DNA from: Alkalithermobacter thermoalcaliphilus JW-YL-7 = DSM 7308
GTDB lineage: Bacteria; Bacillota; Clostridia; Peptostreptococcales; Peptostreptococcaceae
Length of the DNA: 64,000 nt
Direction of reading: 5' to 3'
Assembly: GCA_001584565.1 (NCBI GenBank)
Contig: LSFY01000001.1
Span: 1,474,001 to 1,538,000, forward strand
Under the pieces are notes generated by a model, which had not been told where the DNA came from, searched no databases, and was given only the letters and a program-made list of their open reading frames with translations. This document shows positions 29,624 to 38,671 of this stretch, piece after piece (the first letter of the stretch is position 1; each line of letters starts with the position of its first letter). A program made the translations under genes and the position numbers.

Positions 29624-29668
29624 AATATATATTTACTCCAAAGTAGGTTGAAATAAACATATATTATG
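29621..29668 (-). repeat. Long imperfect inverted repeat before the hyd maturation leader
   Basis: CATAATATATATTTACT at 29621-29637 is inverted at 29652-29668 with two mismatches, around a 14-base loop. In RNA it forms a 17-bp hairpin at the very start of the leader. It could be an operator, an RNA stability element or a second 3' processing stem for the hydA transcript. Confidence 0.6.
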
Positions 29669-29696
29669 AAAAAGGGCAAGAAATCTTGCCCTTTTT
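29669..29696 (-). terminator. Terminator after hydA
   Basis: AAAAAGGGCAAG pairs with CTTGCCCTTTTT across a four-base loop, directly after the hydA stop. It is a strong T-rich intrinsic terminator. Confidence 0.9.
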
Positions 29697-29697
29697 A

Positions 29698-31479
29698 TTA
29701 TTCAGTTGCTGCAACTTCTAATTCTTCTTTTTTATCTAATGGATATACTTCTCTTTTTGTATAGTGAGTATGAAGTAATTCATGTGCTTTATGGCTGTTT
29801 GGTTTTCCTAAAAACTCTGCATATAATTTTTGTACTGATTCGTTCTTATGAGATTTTCTAACTGGCATTAAAACATCTTCTTCATATAAAGCTTTAGCTC
29901 TTTCCACTCTTAAATCTACTGTATCTCTTACTTTAGATGGAACTTGAGGTTGACCTCCTCCAGTTACACATCCTCCTGAACATCCCATTACTTCTATGAA
30001 GTGATAGTCTGCTTTTCCTTCTTTTACAAGATCTAAAAGCTCAGATGCAGCTTTAGTTCCATGAACTACTGCAACTTTTATTTCTTTTCCACCAAGATTT
30101 ACAGTAGCTTCTTTTAAGTTTTCAATTCCTCTTACAGCAGTATAGTTTATTTCTTCTAAATCTTCTCCTGTTAATACGTCAGCTACAGTTCTTATAGCAG
30201 CTTCCATAACTCCACCTGTTGCTCCAAATATTACTCCAGCACCAGAGTAATCTCCGAAGAACTCATCAAATGCTGAATCTTCTAATTTATTAAATTCGAT
30301 TCTAGCTTCTTTTATCATCTTAGCAAGCTCTCTTGTAGTAAGAACTGCGTCTACATCTTTTAATCCATTAACTTGCATTTCTTCTCTAGCTGACTCTGTT
30401 TTCTTAGAAGTACATGGCATTATAGATACCACATATATATCTTTAGGATCTATATTGTTTATTTGAGCATAGTAAGATTTTAATATTGCTCCCATCATTT
30501 GATGAGGTGACTTACAGCTTGATAAGTTTTCTATTAATTCTGGGTAATAGAATTCACAGTATCTGATCCATCCTGGTGAACATGAAGTTATCATTGGAAG
30601 TTTTCCACCGTTTTGAATTCTATCTAAAAGCTCATGTCCTTCTTCCATTATTGTAAGGTCAGCTGCAAAGTTAGTATCAAATACTTTGTCAAATCCAAGT
30701 CTTTTAAGAGCAGTTACCATTTTTCCAGTAACTCTTGTTCCTATTTCCATTCCAAACTCTTCACCTAAAGCAGCTCTTACAGAAGGAGCAGTTTGAACTA
30801 CTACATGCTTATTAGGATCTTCTATAGCATCCCAAACTCTTTCTATATCGCTTTTTTCTCTAAGAGCTGCAACTGGACATACTGTTATACATTGTCCACA
30901 GTATATACATGGAGCATCAGCCATGCTCTTGTCAAATGCAGGAGCAACTTCTGTTTCGATTCCTCTCTTAGTAAAGTCTAAGATAGAAATTCCTTGAACG
31001 CTCTTACATACAGATACACATCTTCCACAAAGGATACATTTATTAGGGTCTCTAACTATAGAATGAGATTTATCATCTACAGGTTTTACCTTATTTTCTC
31101 CTTCATATTCTATTTTGCTAACATTTAAATCTTCAGCTAATGTTTGAAGCTCACAGTTTCCGTTTCTAAAGCAAGATAAACAATCTCTATTGTGGTTTGA
31201 TAGTATAAGCTCTAAGTTATCTTTTCTTGTTTCTCTTACTTTTTTAGTGTTAGTTTTTACAACCATACCTTCTCCAACTGGGTGAACACAAGAAGCTTGA
31301 AGGTTTCTAGCTCCTTCTATTTCAACTAAACACATTCTACAAGCACCGATTTCATTTATATCTTTTAGATAACAAAGAGTAGGTATATCTATTCCAATTT
31401 CTCTTGCTGCATCAAGTATTGTATAATTCTTAGGAACAGAAACAGTTATATTGTCTATGGTTAAAGTAACTTTTTCCAT
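29698..31479 (-). CDS. hydA: [FeFe]-hydrogenase catalytic subunit
   Basis: The large subunit reduces protons to hydrogen. The 593-residue protein has an N-terminal 2Fe-2S domain (cysteines around CRMCLVEIEG), a His/Cys3 cluster motif (HNRDCLSCFRNGNC), two 4Fe-4S clusters (CILCGRCVSVCK, CIYCGQCITVCP) and the H-cluster motifs TSCSPGW, MPCTSKKTE and EVMGCSGGC. All cysteines that bind the active-site cluster are present; the proline of the common CPGGC is serine. I chose the ATG at 31479 (second of two adjacent ATGs) for its spacing from GAGGTG; 31482 is also possible. It follows hydB by about 20 bases. Confidence 0.96.
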   Translation of the reverse strand: MEKVTLTIDNITVSVPKNYTILDAAREIGIDIPTLCYLKDINEIGACRMCLVEIEGARNLQASCVHPVGEGMVVKTNTKKVRETRKDNLELILSNHNRDCLSCFRNGNCELQTLAEDLNVSKIEYEGENKVKPVDDKSHSIVRDPNKCILCGRCVSVCKSVQGISILDFTKRGIETEVAPAFDKSMADAPCIYCGQCITVCPVAALREKSDIERVWDAIEDPNKHVVVQTAPSVRAALGEEFGMEIGTRVTGKMVTALKRLGFDKVFDTNFAADLTIMEEGHELLDRIQNGGKLPMITSCSPGWIRYCEFYYPELIENLSSCKSPHQMMGAILKSYYAQINNIDPKDIYVVSIMPCTSKKTESAREEMQVNGLKDVDAVLTTRELAKMIKEARIEFNKLEDSAFDEFFGDYSGAGVIFGATGGVMEAAIRTVADVLTGEDLEEINYTAVRGIENLKEATVNLGGKEIKVAVVHGTKAASELLDLVKEGKADYHFIEVMGCSGGCVTGGGQPQVPSKVRDTVDLRVERAKALYEEDVLMPVRKSHKNESVQKLYAEFLGKPNSHKAHELLHTHYTKREVYPLDKKEELEVAATE

Positions 31480-31499
31480 CATGCACACCTCTTTCCTTA

Positions 31500-33293
31500 T
31501 TACTTTTTAATTATTGCTTTGAATGGACATTTATCTACACAAGCACCACATTTTACACAAGCATTAGTATCTATTTTGTGTACTTCTTTTCTTTCTCCGC
31601 TTATAGCATTTACTGGACAAGCTTTAGCACATAGTGTACATCCTTTACATTTTTCTTCAATGATAAAGAATTGAAGTAATCCTTGACATACTCCAGCAGG
31701 ACATTTTTTATCTTTTACGTGTGCTTCATACTCTTCTCTGAAGTATTTTAAAGTAGATAATACTGGGTTTGGAGCAGTTTGACCAAGTCCGCAAAGTGCA
31801 GCTGATTTTATGCTGTTTGCTAACTTTTCAAGTCTATTTAAATCTTCTATATCTCCATGTCCTTCTGTTATTCTATCAAGTATTTCAAGCATTCTCTTTG
31901 TACCTATTCTACAAGGAGGGCATTTACCACAAGATTCTTCAACAGTAAAGTCTAAGAAGAATTTAGCAATGTCAACCATACAGTTATCTTCATCCATTAC
32001 TACCATACCACCTGAACCCATCATTGATCCAAGAGCTGTTAGTGATTCGTAGTCAATTGGAGTATCAAGATATTCTTCTGTTAGACATCCTCCAGATGGT
32101 CCTCCTGTTTGAACAGCTTTAAACTTCTTACCGTTTGGTATTCCACCACCAACATCAAATATTATTTGTCTTAAAGTTGTTCCCATAGGTATTTCTATAA
32201 GACCTACGTTGTTTACTTTTCCTCCTAAAGCAAATACTTTAGTTCCTTTAGATTTTTCAGTTCCCATCGAAGCAAACCACTCTGGTCCGTTTAATATTAT
32301 TCTTGGAATATTTGCATAAGTTTCAACGTTATTTAAAAGTGTTGGCTTATTCCATATACCTTTAACTGCTGGGAATGGTGGTCTTGGTCTTGGCATTCCT
32401 CTTTTACCTTCTATAGAGTTTATAAGAGCTGTTTCTTCTCCACAAACGAATGCTCCTGCACCAAGTCTTATTTCCATATCAAATTCAAATCCAGTTCCGA
32501 ATATATCTTTTCCTAATAATCCTCTTTCTCTAGCAGAATCTATTGCTTTTTGAAGTCTTTCAACAGCTGTTGGATACTCTGCTCTAACATAAACATATCC
32601 CATATTTGCTCCAACTGCATATCCTGCAATAGCCATTGCTTCAACTACAGCGTGTGGGTCTCCTTCAAGTATAGATCTGTCCATGAATGCTCCTGGGTCT
32701 CCCTCGTCAGCATTACATGCAACATATTTTTGGTCTCCTTGAGCTTTGTAAGTAAATTCCCATTTAAGTCCTGTTGGGAATCCTCCACCTCCACGACCAC
32801 GAAGTCCTGATCTTTTAACTACATCTATAACTTCTTCCGGAGTCATTTCTTTTAAAACTTTTTCTAATGCTTTATATCCATCTCTTTCTAAGTAGTCATC
32901 TATATTTTCAGCTCCTATAGAACCGCAGTTTTTAAGAGCAACTCTGTGTTGGTTTTTATAGAAAGGAACTTCTTCAAATGGTCTCATCTGTCCATCTTCT
33001 GTTAATGCTTCTTTATATAATAATTCCTTAACTACATTTCCACCTACTATATGCTCATCAACTATTCTTTCTACATCTTCAAGTTGAACTTGACTATAAA
33101 AAGCTCCTTCTGGATATACTATAACTATAGGACCAGCTGCACATAGTCCAAAACATCCTGTTTTTATAAGTTTTACATCATCTTTTATGCCTTTTTCTGA
33201 AAGTAGGTTTTCCATTTTTTCAAATATTTTTAAAGAGCTTGATGAAATACAACCCGTACCACCACAAACTAATACTTCATTTTTGTAAGCCAT
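31500..33293 (-). CDS. hydB: NuoF-like NADH-binding hydrogenase subunit (HydB)
   Basis: The subunit binds FMN and NADH and connects them to the hydrogenase, probably for electron bifurcation or NADH-linked hydrogen formation. The 597-residue protein has an N-terminal thioredoxin-like 2Fe-2S domain (CGGTGC and CFGLC), the FMN loop GRGGGGFPTGLKW, the NADH loop GAGAFVCGEETALI, an SLBB domain, the cluster motif ESCGKCPPCRIGT and a C-terminal pair of 4Fe-4S motifs (CKGCTLCAKACP, CVKCGACVDKCP). This domain order is that of HydB/HndC, not of complex I NuoF. Bifurcation with ferredoxin is inferred from family. Confidence 0.95.
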   Translation of the reverse strand: MAYKNEVLVCGGTGCISSSSLKIFEKMENLLSEKGIKDDVKLIKTGCFGLCAAGPIVIVYPEGAFYSQVQLEDVERIVDEHIVGGNVVKELLYKEALTEDGQMRPFEEVPFYKNQHRVALKNCGSIGAENIDDYLERDGYKALEKVLKEMTPEEVIDVVKRSGLRGRGGGGFPTGLKWEFTYKAQGDQKYVACNADEGDPGAFMDRSILEGDPHAVVEAMAIAGYAVGANMGYVYVRAEYPTAVERLQKAIDSARERGLLGKDIFGTGFEFDMEIRLGAGAFVCGEETALINSIEGKRGMPRPRPPFPAVKGIWNKPTLLNNVETYANIPRIILNGPEWFASMGTEKSKGTKVFALGGKVNNVGLIEIPMGTTLRQIIFDVGGGIPNGKKFKAVQTGGPSGGCLTEEYLDTPIDYESLTALGSMMGSGGMVVMDEDNCMVDIAKFFLDFTVEESCGKCPPCRIGTKRMLEILDRITEGHGDIEDLNRLEKLANSIKSAALCGLGQTAPNPVLSTLKYFREEYEAHVKDKKCPAGVCQGLLQFFIIEEKCKGCTLCAKACPVNAISGERKEVHKIDTNACVKCGACVDKCPFKAIIKK

Positions 33294-33333
33294 TGTATAC
33301 CCTCCTTACGTGGTTTTCTTGATTTATCAGTTA

Positions 33334-33810
33334 TTAAAGATATTTTTCTATTATTCCATCTACATCTGAAACTACAAGTTTTCCATAAACATCTTCGTTT
33401 ACTGTTAATACTGGAGCAAGTCCACAAGCTCCTATACATCTTGTTCCAACTAAAGTAAACTTACCATCTTTAGATGTTTTTCCTATTTCTACATCTATTT
33501 TCTTAGCTATTTTATCTATTATTTCTTGAGCCCCTTTAACGTAACAAGCTGTTCCTAGACATACCCCTATTACATATTCTCCTTTTGGTTCTAGAGAAAA
33601 CTGAGAATAGAAAGTTGCAACACCATAAATTTCTGCTAGCGGTATGTCAAGTCCTTCAGATATCTTCTTTTGAACTTCCATAGAAACACATCCAAATATT
33701 CTCTGTGCTTCTGTAAGTACTGGCATTAACGCACCCTGTTTACCTTTGTTTTCCAGGATAACCTTTTCAAGCTTATCAAAATTCTCCTTCGTAAAAACGT
33801 CTCTTGCCAT
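33334..33810 (-). CDS. hydC: NuoE-like 2Fe-2S hydrogenase subunit (HydC)
   Basis: This 158-residue thioredoxin-like ferredoxin carries one 2Fe-2S cluster bound by four cysteines: two near CLGTACYVKG (about 83-88) and two in CIGACGLAP (about 128-132). It passes electrons between HydB and HydA. The ATG at 33808-33810 is preceded by GGAGGATTAGG; a start five codons upstream overlaps that site. It is the first gene of the hydCBA operon. In the upstream region TGTTAA (near 33890) resembles one half of a Rex (redox) site, but the second half is poor. Confidence 0.95.
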   Translation of the reverse strand: MARDVFTKENFDKLEKVILENKGKQGALMPVLTEAQRIFGCVSMEVQKKISEGLDIPLAEIYGVATFYSQFSLEPKGEYVIGVCLGTACYVKGAQEIIDKIAKKIDVEIGKTSKDGKFTLVGTRCIGACGLAPVLTVNEDVYGKLVVSDVDGIIEKYL

Positions 33811-33909
33811 CCTAATCCTCCTCACACCTTTTTTTCATCCCAGGAAATCATTCTCAAAATTGCATGTACAAAAAAATAAGTCATTTTTTTAACATGCGTA
33901 TATAAAAAT

Positions 33910-33944
33910 AAAATAAGGATATAATAATTTTTTATCCTTATTTT
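33910..33944 (-). terminator. Terminator after the small Cys-rich gene
   Basis: AAAATAAGGATA and its complement enclose an 11-base loop, followed by A/T-rich sequence with a T-run on the minus strand. It separates the 57-residue gene from the hydCBA operon. Confidence 0.7.
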
Positions 33945-33963
33945 ATTTTACTCGACAATGCCA

Positions 33964-34137
33964 TTATAACATATTATTCATTTTCTCTGCAATTATTTTA
34001 TTGATAATAAATTCTGTAAATTGTACGGCTTTGCATTTTTTCATATCTTCTTTACACTTTTCCTGCTCCTTACATTCAAGGCAAAAATCTCTTAAATTCA
34101 TTGCAATTTCAATCTCTTTTCTCAAATCTTGATCCAT
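33964..34137 (-). CDS. Small cysteine-rich protein, 57 residues, unknown function
   Basis: The ATG at 34135-34137 follows GAGGTGAT, and the frame is 57 residues long with high charge. Four cysteines lie at about residues 18, 21, 27 and 34 (CLECKEQEKCKEDMKKC), a spacing suited to zinc or an iron-sulfur cluster, and the rest is helical. It sits upstream of the hydrogenase operon but behind its own terminator. I do not recognise the family. The strong ribosome site and conserved-looking composition make it a likely real gene. Confidence 0.7.
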   Translation of the reverse strand: MDQDLRKEIEIAMNLRDFCLECKEQEKCKEDMKKCKAVQFTEFIINKIIAEKMNNML

Positions 34138-34484
34138 AAAATCACCTCACTACAAAGTTTTCAGTGATATATTTTGAATTTTCAGAATATATTGTTGTTT
34201 TTTTATCAACTTGTATATTTAGTGTATATTTATTCATTTACTATAACATGTTTCGACTTTTTCTTATTAATTTTATCAAAATTTAGAATATTGTCATGTT
34301 ACCGTTTTAACTATTTATTCATGTTAGCTGTATATATATAACTAGGTTTGTATATATTTTTTATATTAATATATACATTTTTTTATTTATAATTTCCTAA
34401 GTACTATGAAAAATTTTTCATAAATCTACTGATATTTATTGTAGCTGCATAATATATTAATAAATGTATATTGGGGTGATTTTT
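34138..34484. promoter_or_regulatory. A+T-rich divergent intergenic region
   Basis: This 347-bp stretch lies between the divergent Cys-rich gene and the YkuD gene and should hold both promoters, but no clear -35/-10 pair can be assigned with confidence. It contains a perfect 18-bp palindrome, TATGAAAAATTTTTCATA, at 34405-34422, a candidate operator, and an A+T-only repeat of TATATA at about 34330-34375. No gene is seen. Confidence 0.5.
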
Positions 34485-34823
34485 ATGAATAGAAAAGTAA
34501 AAATAGTAATTAATCTTAATGATAGAAAGTTATATCTTTATATAAACAATATTCTTCATTCTTCTTATCCTGTAGCTATCGGAAAGGCTTCAACTCCTAC
34601 TCCAACGGGTAATTTTAGGATAATACAAAAGTTAAGAAATCCAGGAGGAGTTTTTGGATCTAGATGGATGAGGTTTTATAGAGGGTATGGAATACATGGA
34701 ACTAATAATCCAAGTTCTATTGGAAAAGCTGTCTCTAATGGATGTGTAAGAATGTTAAACAGTAATATAAATGCTATATATGATTTAGTTCCACTAGGAA
34801 CTGAAGTTATGATAACAAAGTAA
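34485..34823 (+). CDS. Minimal YkuD-domain L,D-transpeptidase-like protein
   Basis: The 112-residue protein is a bare YkuD domain that normally forms 3-3 or lipoprotein crosslinks in peptidoglycan. The catalytic stretch HGTNNPSSIGKAVSNGCVRM (about 78-97) contains the conserved His, Ser, Gly and Cys. The ATG at 34485 follows GGGGTGAT; an earlier ATG seven codons upstream is not near a ribosome site. There is no signal peptide, membrane helix or LysM, unlike most members, so export is unexplained. It may act in sporulation, as some short YkuD proteins do, or be exported by another route. Confidence 0.85.
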   Translation: MNRKVKIVINLNDRKLYLYINNILHSSYPVAIGKASTPTPTGNFRIIQKLRNPGGVFGSRWMRFYRGYGIHGTNNPSSIGKAVSNGCVRMLNSNINAIYDLVPLGTEVMITK

Positions 34824-34845
34824 TAGCAGGTAATTTACCTGCTAT
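34823..34845. terminator. Bidirectional terminator between ykuD-like gene and glcK
   Basis: ATAGCAGGTAA and TTACCTGCTAT form an 11-bp stem between two convergent genes. The T-runs are modest. Confidence 0.7.
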
Positions 34846-35789
34846 TTACCAAGCATTGCACTTCCTATTATTCCACCATCGTTTTCAAGTTTACCTATGA
34901 CTATTTTTCCATATTCTAAATCTTTAAATAATAAGTATTTTGAAACTTCACTGTTTATTTTGTTTAAAAGGAAATTACCACTCTTTGATAGACCCCCACC
35001 TATGCATATAACTTCAGGATCTATTATATTCATAATATTTGTAATTCCTATAGCTAGATATTTTACTAGATTATCTACAGCTTTATTTGCTATATAGTCT
35101 CCTTCTTTTGCTGAGTCTATTATTACTTTTGCATCTATTTTTTCCATGTCATTTTGTACTTTTTCCATTATCAATGTATCTTTGTTTTCTTCTTTTATAA
35201 GTTTTTTTGCATAATTTATTATTGCAGTTGCAGATGAGAATGTTTCAAGGCATCCATTTTTACCACAGTTGCAGTCATAAAAGTTTTCTCCTACTACCAT
35301 ATGACCTATTTCAGATCCTAATCCATGGCTTCCGCTGAATACTTTTCCATCTATTATTATTCCTCCACCTACTCCTGTTCCAAGTGTCAGCATAACTCCT
35401 GTCTTTTTATCTTTCATAGCTCCACAAGCATATTCTGCTACACATGCAACAGTTGCATCATTTTCTACATATATTGGTAAATCTTTAAACTCTTTTTTAA
35501 GCATATCTGATAAAGGAACATTTTTCCAAAATAGGTTGTGAGCGTAATAAACCAAACCTTCTTTACTTGCAACTCCAGGTATACCTATTCCTATTGATTT
35601 TATATCTTTAGTATTTAATTTAGCTTCATCTAAAAGAGAATTTATAAGCGAAATTATTTCACCTATAACACCTTCATATCCAGCTTCTACTGGAGTTTTT
35701 ACTTCCTTTTTTAGTATTATTTTAGCGTTTTCATCTACAATTCCACCTTTTATAGCTGTTCCTCCAAGATCAATTCCTACATAATACAT
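34842..35789 (-). CDS. glcK: ROK-family glucokinase
   Basis: The 315-residue ROK kinase probably phosphorylates glucose from intracellular sources. It has the ATP-binding DLGGTAIKGG at about 6-15, the catalytic Asp in VENDATVAC (about 107-115), the TLGTGVGGGII loop and the ROK zinc site CNCGKNGCLETF (about 168-179). Substrate range among ROK kinases varies, but this type sits next to hprK in several Firmicutes. It is separated from hprK by 15 bases. The ATG follows GGGGATAC. Confidence 0.9.
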   Translation of the reverse strand: MYYVGIDLGGTAIKGGIVDENAKIILKKEVKTPVEAGYEGVIGEIISLINSLLDEAKLNTKDIKSIGIGIPGVASKEGLVYYAHNLFWKNVPLSDMLKKEFKDLPIYVENDATVACVAEYACGAMKDKKTGVMLTLGTGVGGGIIIDGKVFSGSHGLGSEIGHMVVGENFYDCNCGKNGCLETFSSATAIINYAKKLIKEENKDTLIMEKVQNDMEKIDAKVIIDSAKEGDYIANKAVDNLVKYLAIGITNIMNIIDPEVICIGGGLSKSGNFLLNKINSEVSKYLLFKDLEYGKIVIGKLENDGGIIGSAMLGK

Positions 35790-35804
35790 AGTATCCCCTC
35801 CAAC

Positions 35805-36737
35805 TTATTTATCTTCTGATAGCTTTTTCATAAGTCTATCATTAAAATCCCTAGCAGCATTATACCCCATTGCCTTTTGTCTATGATTTTTAGCTGCAAC
35901 CTCAATTATCATAGCTATATTTCTCCCAGGTCTTACAGGTATAATTACATGTTCAACAGGAACTCCTAATATTTCCATATAATTTTCTTCTATTCCTAAT
36001 CTATCATAATATTGTCCTTCTTTCCATACCTGAAGTTCTATTACCATATCTACATTCTTAGAAAGTTTTACAGCACCAACACCATAAAGACTCTTTATAT
36101 CTAATATTCCTATACCTCTTATCTCCATTAAATGTCTTATTGTTTCAGGAGCTTGAGCTAATAACAAATCTTCATCAATTTTTCTTATCTCTACAGCATC
36201 ATCTGCAACTAATCTATGTCCTCTTTTTATAAGTTCTAATGCTGTTTCGGATTTTCCAACCCCACTTTCTCCTATTATAAGTATGCCTATACCATCAACA
36301 TCTACTAATACTCCATGCATAGTCTTAGATGCAGCTAATTTTTCATTTAAATAATTAGATACCCTATTTATAAATCTTGTTGTATTCATATTTGTAGATA
36401 AAATTATTTTTTTATACTTTTTAGCAGCGTCTATTGTATCGCTATTGACCTTTAGTCCCCTTGTAACTATTAAAGCAGGAATTTCATATGAAAAGAGCTT
36501 GTCTAACCTTTCTTTTCTTATTTTCTCGTCTAAATGCTCAAAATAATTATACTCTCCTTTTCCTATTATTTGAATTCTATCATATGAAAAATCCCCAAAA
36601 TAACCAGCAAGCTGAAGTCCTGGCCTATTTATATCTGAAGATTCAATATAATAGTCTACTTCTTCAGGACAGTAAACAATATCTAAATTAAGGTCTTTTA
36701 TTAAATTTCTAACGTAAACCTTTTTCAAATTTATCAC
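35805..36737 (-). CDS. hprK: HPr kinase/phosphorylase
   Basis: The 310-residue enzyme phosphorylates and dephosphorylates HPr on its regulatory serine and so controls catabolite repression. It carries the P-loop GESGVGKSETALEL at about 153-166, the HxxA/xxRP signature VIPVRPGRN and the family-specific MGYNAARDF near the C-terminus. Its substrate HPr is encoded at 12.3-12.6 kb with the target serine present. The start overlaps the uvrC stop by four bases. Confidence 0.96.
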   Translation of the reverse strand: MINLKKVYVRNLIKDLNLDIVYCPEEVDYYIESSDINRPGLQLAGYFGDFSYDRIQIIGKGEYNYFEHLDEKIRKERLDKLFSYEIPALIVTRGLKVNSDTIDAAKKYKKIILSTNMNTTRFINRVSNYLNEKLAASKTMHGVLVDVDGIGILIIGESGVGKSETALELIKRGHRLVADDAVEIRKIDEDLLLAQAPETIRHLMEIRGIGILDIKSLYGVGAVKLSKNVDMVIELQVWKEGQYYDRLGIEENYMEILGVPVEHVIIPVRPGRNIAMIIEVAAKNHRQKAMGYNAARDFNDRLMKKLSEDK

Positions 36738-38557
36738 CTCTTTCTGAAAAACTCATATACATTTTTTGCACTTATACTATTCATTCCTTCAACTTTTTCA
36801 AGTTCTTCAATAGATGCATTTTTTATATTTTCTATAGTTTTAAAATGCTTTAGTAAATTATTTTTTCTTTTATCTCCTATTGAAGGTATATCATCTAATA
36901 TAGATTTTTTCAGATTTTTTTCTCTAAGAGATCTATGATATGTTAAGGCAAAATTGTGAACTTCTTCTTGTATTGAAGATATAAATTTATATATATTAGA
37001 TGATTTATCTAGATTTATCTCTTTATCTAAAGATACAAGCCCTTTGGTTTTGTGTTTATCATCTTTATACATTCCCCATACAGGAATATCTATACCAAGA
37101 TCTTTTAATACTTCTTTTGCACACGATACATGACCTTTTCCACCATCTAATAGTAAAAGATCTGGATAGTTTCCTTTCTTAAGTCTTCTATATAAAATCT
37201 CCTGCATTGATTTATAATCATTTGGAGTATCTACACTATTTATCTTAAACCTTCTGTATTCTTTTTTATCCTTCTTTCCATTTGTTATAACAACCATAGC
37301 TCCAACTGAATCTACTCCTTGAATATTAGATATATCAAAAGCTTCTATTCTAGTTGGAATCTTTTCTAAATTAAGCATTTCCTTTAAAACTTCAATAGCA
37401 CCTACAGTTTTTTCAAACTTTACTTTTTTGGTTTGACTAAATTTTTCTAAATACTCTTTTGCATTTTTTCTTACAAGCTCTACAAGTTCTTTTTTGTCTC
37501 CTTTTTTAGGAACTTTTATATTTACCTTTTGCCCTTTCTTTGAGCTTAGAAAGCTCATTATAACAGAAGAATCTTCTATATCATGATCAAGTATTATTTC
37601 TTTTGGAATAAATACATCTGATGAATAAAACTGTTTTATAAAGGAAGATAATATCTCACCTTCATCACTATTTAATATACCTTCAAATATAAAATGTTCT
37701 CTGCCTACTATCTTGCCTTCTCTTATAAAAAATATCTGTATACACGCTTCATCTAAAGACTTTTCTATTCCTATCACATCTTGATCTAAATCACTTTGGG
37801 TAAATGTTATCTTTTGCTTTTCAAGTATTTCTTCTAAACTTTTTATCCTGTCTCTTATACTTGCAGCTTTTTCAAATTGTAAATTTAAAGATGCCTCTTT
37901 CATCTCATCCTTTAATGTTTTTATTATATTCTCACCTTTTCCAGATAAAAAGGCTATTATGTCATCTACCATCTTTTCGTACTTTTTATCATCTATATTT
38001 CCAGTACAAGGTCCTAGACATTTTTTTATATAAAAATTAAGACAAGGCCTTTGTTTTTTGCTTATAGCCTTTTGTATATCTAATGAGCATGTTCTTATAG
38101 GATATAGATTTCTTATTATTTCAAGTGTATCGTTTACTGCAGTTGTATTTGTATAAGGTCCGAAATACTTTGCTTTATCTTTTTGTATTTTTCTTACCTT
38201 CAAAACCCTTGGGTACTTTTCGTTTAGAGTTACCTTTATGTATGGATAAGTTTTATCATCTCTTAATAGTATGTTATATTTTGGTTTATGCTTTTTTATT
38301 AAATTACATTCAAGTATTAACGCTTCAAGCTCTGAGTCAGTAATTATATACTCAAAATCACTTATGTTTTTTACCATTGATACTACTTTTTGAGAATGAT
38401 TTTTAGATGACTGAAAGTATTGCCTTACCCTGTTTTTTAGAGATATAGCTTTTCCAACATAGATTATGTTACCTTTGCTATCTTTCATTAAATAAACTCC
38501 AGGTAAATCTGGAAGTTTCTTTAATTTTTCTCTTAACTGTCTCATTTTTTCCTCCAT
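36734..38557 (-). CDS. uvrC: Excinuclease ABC subunit C
   Basis: The 607-residue protein makes both incisions in nucleotide excision repair. It shows the GIY-YIG nuclease domain (GVYLMKDSKGNIIYVGKA, about 20-37), a UVR helix (about 195-230), the RNase H-like endonuclease domain with DISNIQG and LLLDGGKG, and a C-terminal helix-hairpin-helix. No SOS box is visible in its leader. It is the first gene of the uvrC-hprK-glcK unit. Confidence 0.96.
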   Translation of the reverse strand: MEEKMRQLREKLKKLPDLPGVYLMKDSKGNIIYVGKAISLKNRVRQYFQSSKNHSQKVVSMVKNISDFEYIITDSELEALILECNLIKKHKPKYNILLRDDKTYPYIKVTLNEKYPRVLKVRKIQKDKAKYFGPYTNTTAVNDTLEIIRNLYPIRTCSLDIQKAISKKQRPCLNFYIKKCLGPCTGNIDDKKYEKMVDDIIAFLSGKGENIIKTLKDEMKEASLNLQFEKAASIRDRIKSLEEILEKQKITFTQSDLDQDVIGIEKSLDEACIQIFFIREGKIVGREHFIFEGILNSDEGEILSSFIKQFYSSDVFIPKEIILDHDIEDSSVIMSFLSSKKGQKVNIKVPKKGDKKELVELVRKNAKEYLEKFSQTKKVKFEKTVGAIEVLKEMLNLEKIPTRIEAFDISNIQGVDSVGAMVVITNGKKDKKEYRRFKINSVDTPNDYKSMQEILYRRLKKGNYPDLLLLDGGKGHVSCAKEVLKDLGIDIPVWGMYKDDKHKTKGLVSLDKEINLDKSSNIYKFISSIQEEVHNFALTYHRSLREKNLKKSILDDIPSIGDKRKNNLLKHFKTIENIKNASIEELEKVEGMNSISAKNVYEFFRKR

Positions 38558-38633
38558 AAAAAATATTATATTTTATTTATGTAGATTTTGAAATATCCAC
38601 AATTTATTAAAGTGCATAATTTCCTATATGTTA

Positions 38634-38662
38634 TAAAAAACCTGCCGAATTATTCGGCAGGT
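38634..38662 (-). terminator. Terminator after the sigma/anti-sigma/lipoprotein operon
   Basis: CCTGCCGAA at 38641-38649 pairs with TTCGGCAGG at 38653-38661 around a three-base loop, followed by TTTTTT on the minus strand. Confidence 0.9.
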
Positions 38663-38671
38663 AAGACTTTG

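Noticed and set aside
33840-33870. Fur-like site before hydC
   Set aside because: GAAATCATTCTC resembles part of a Fur box, but the spacing and the second half-site do not fit.
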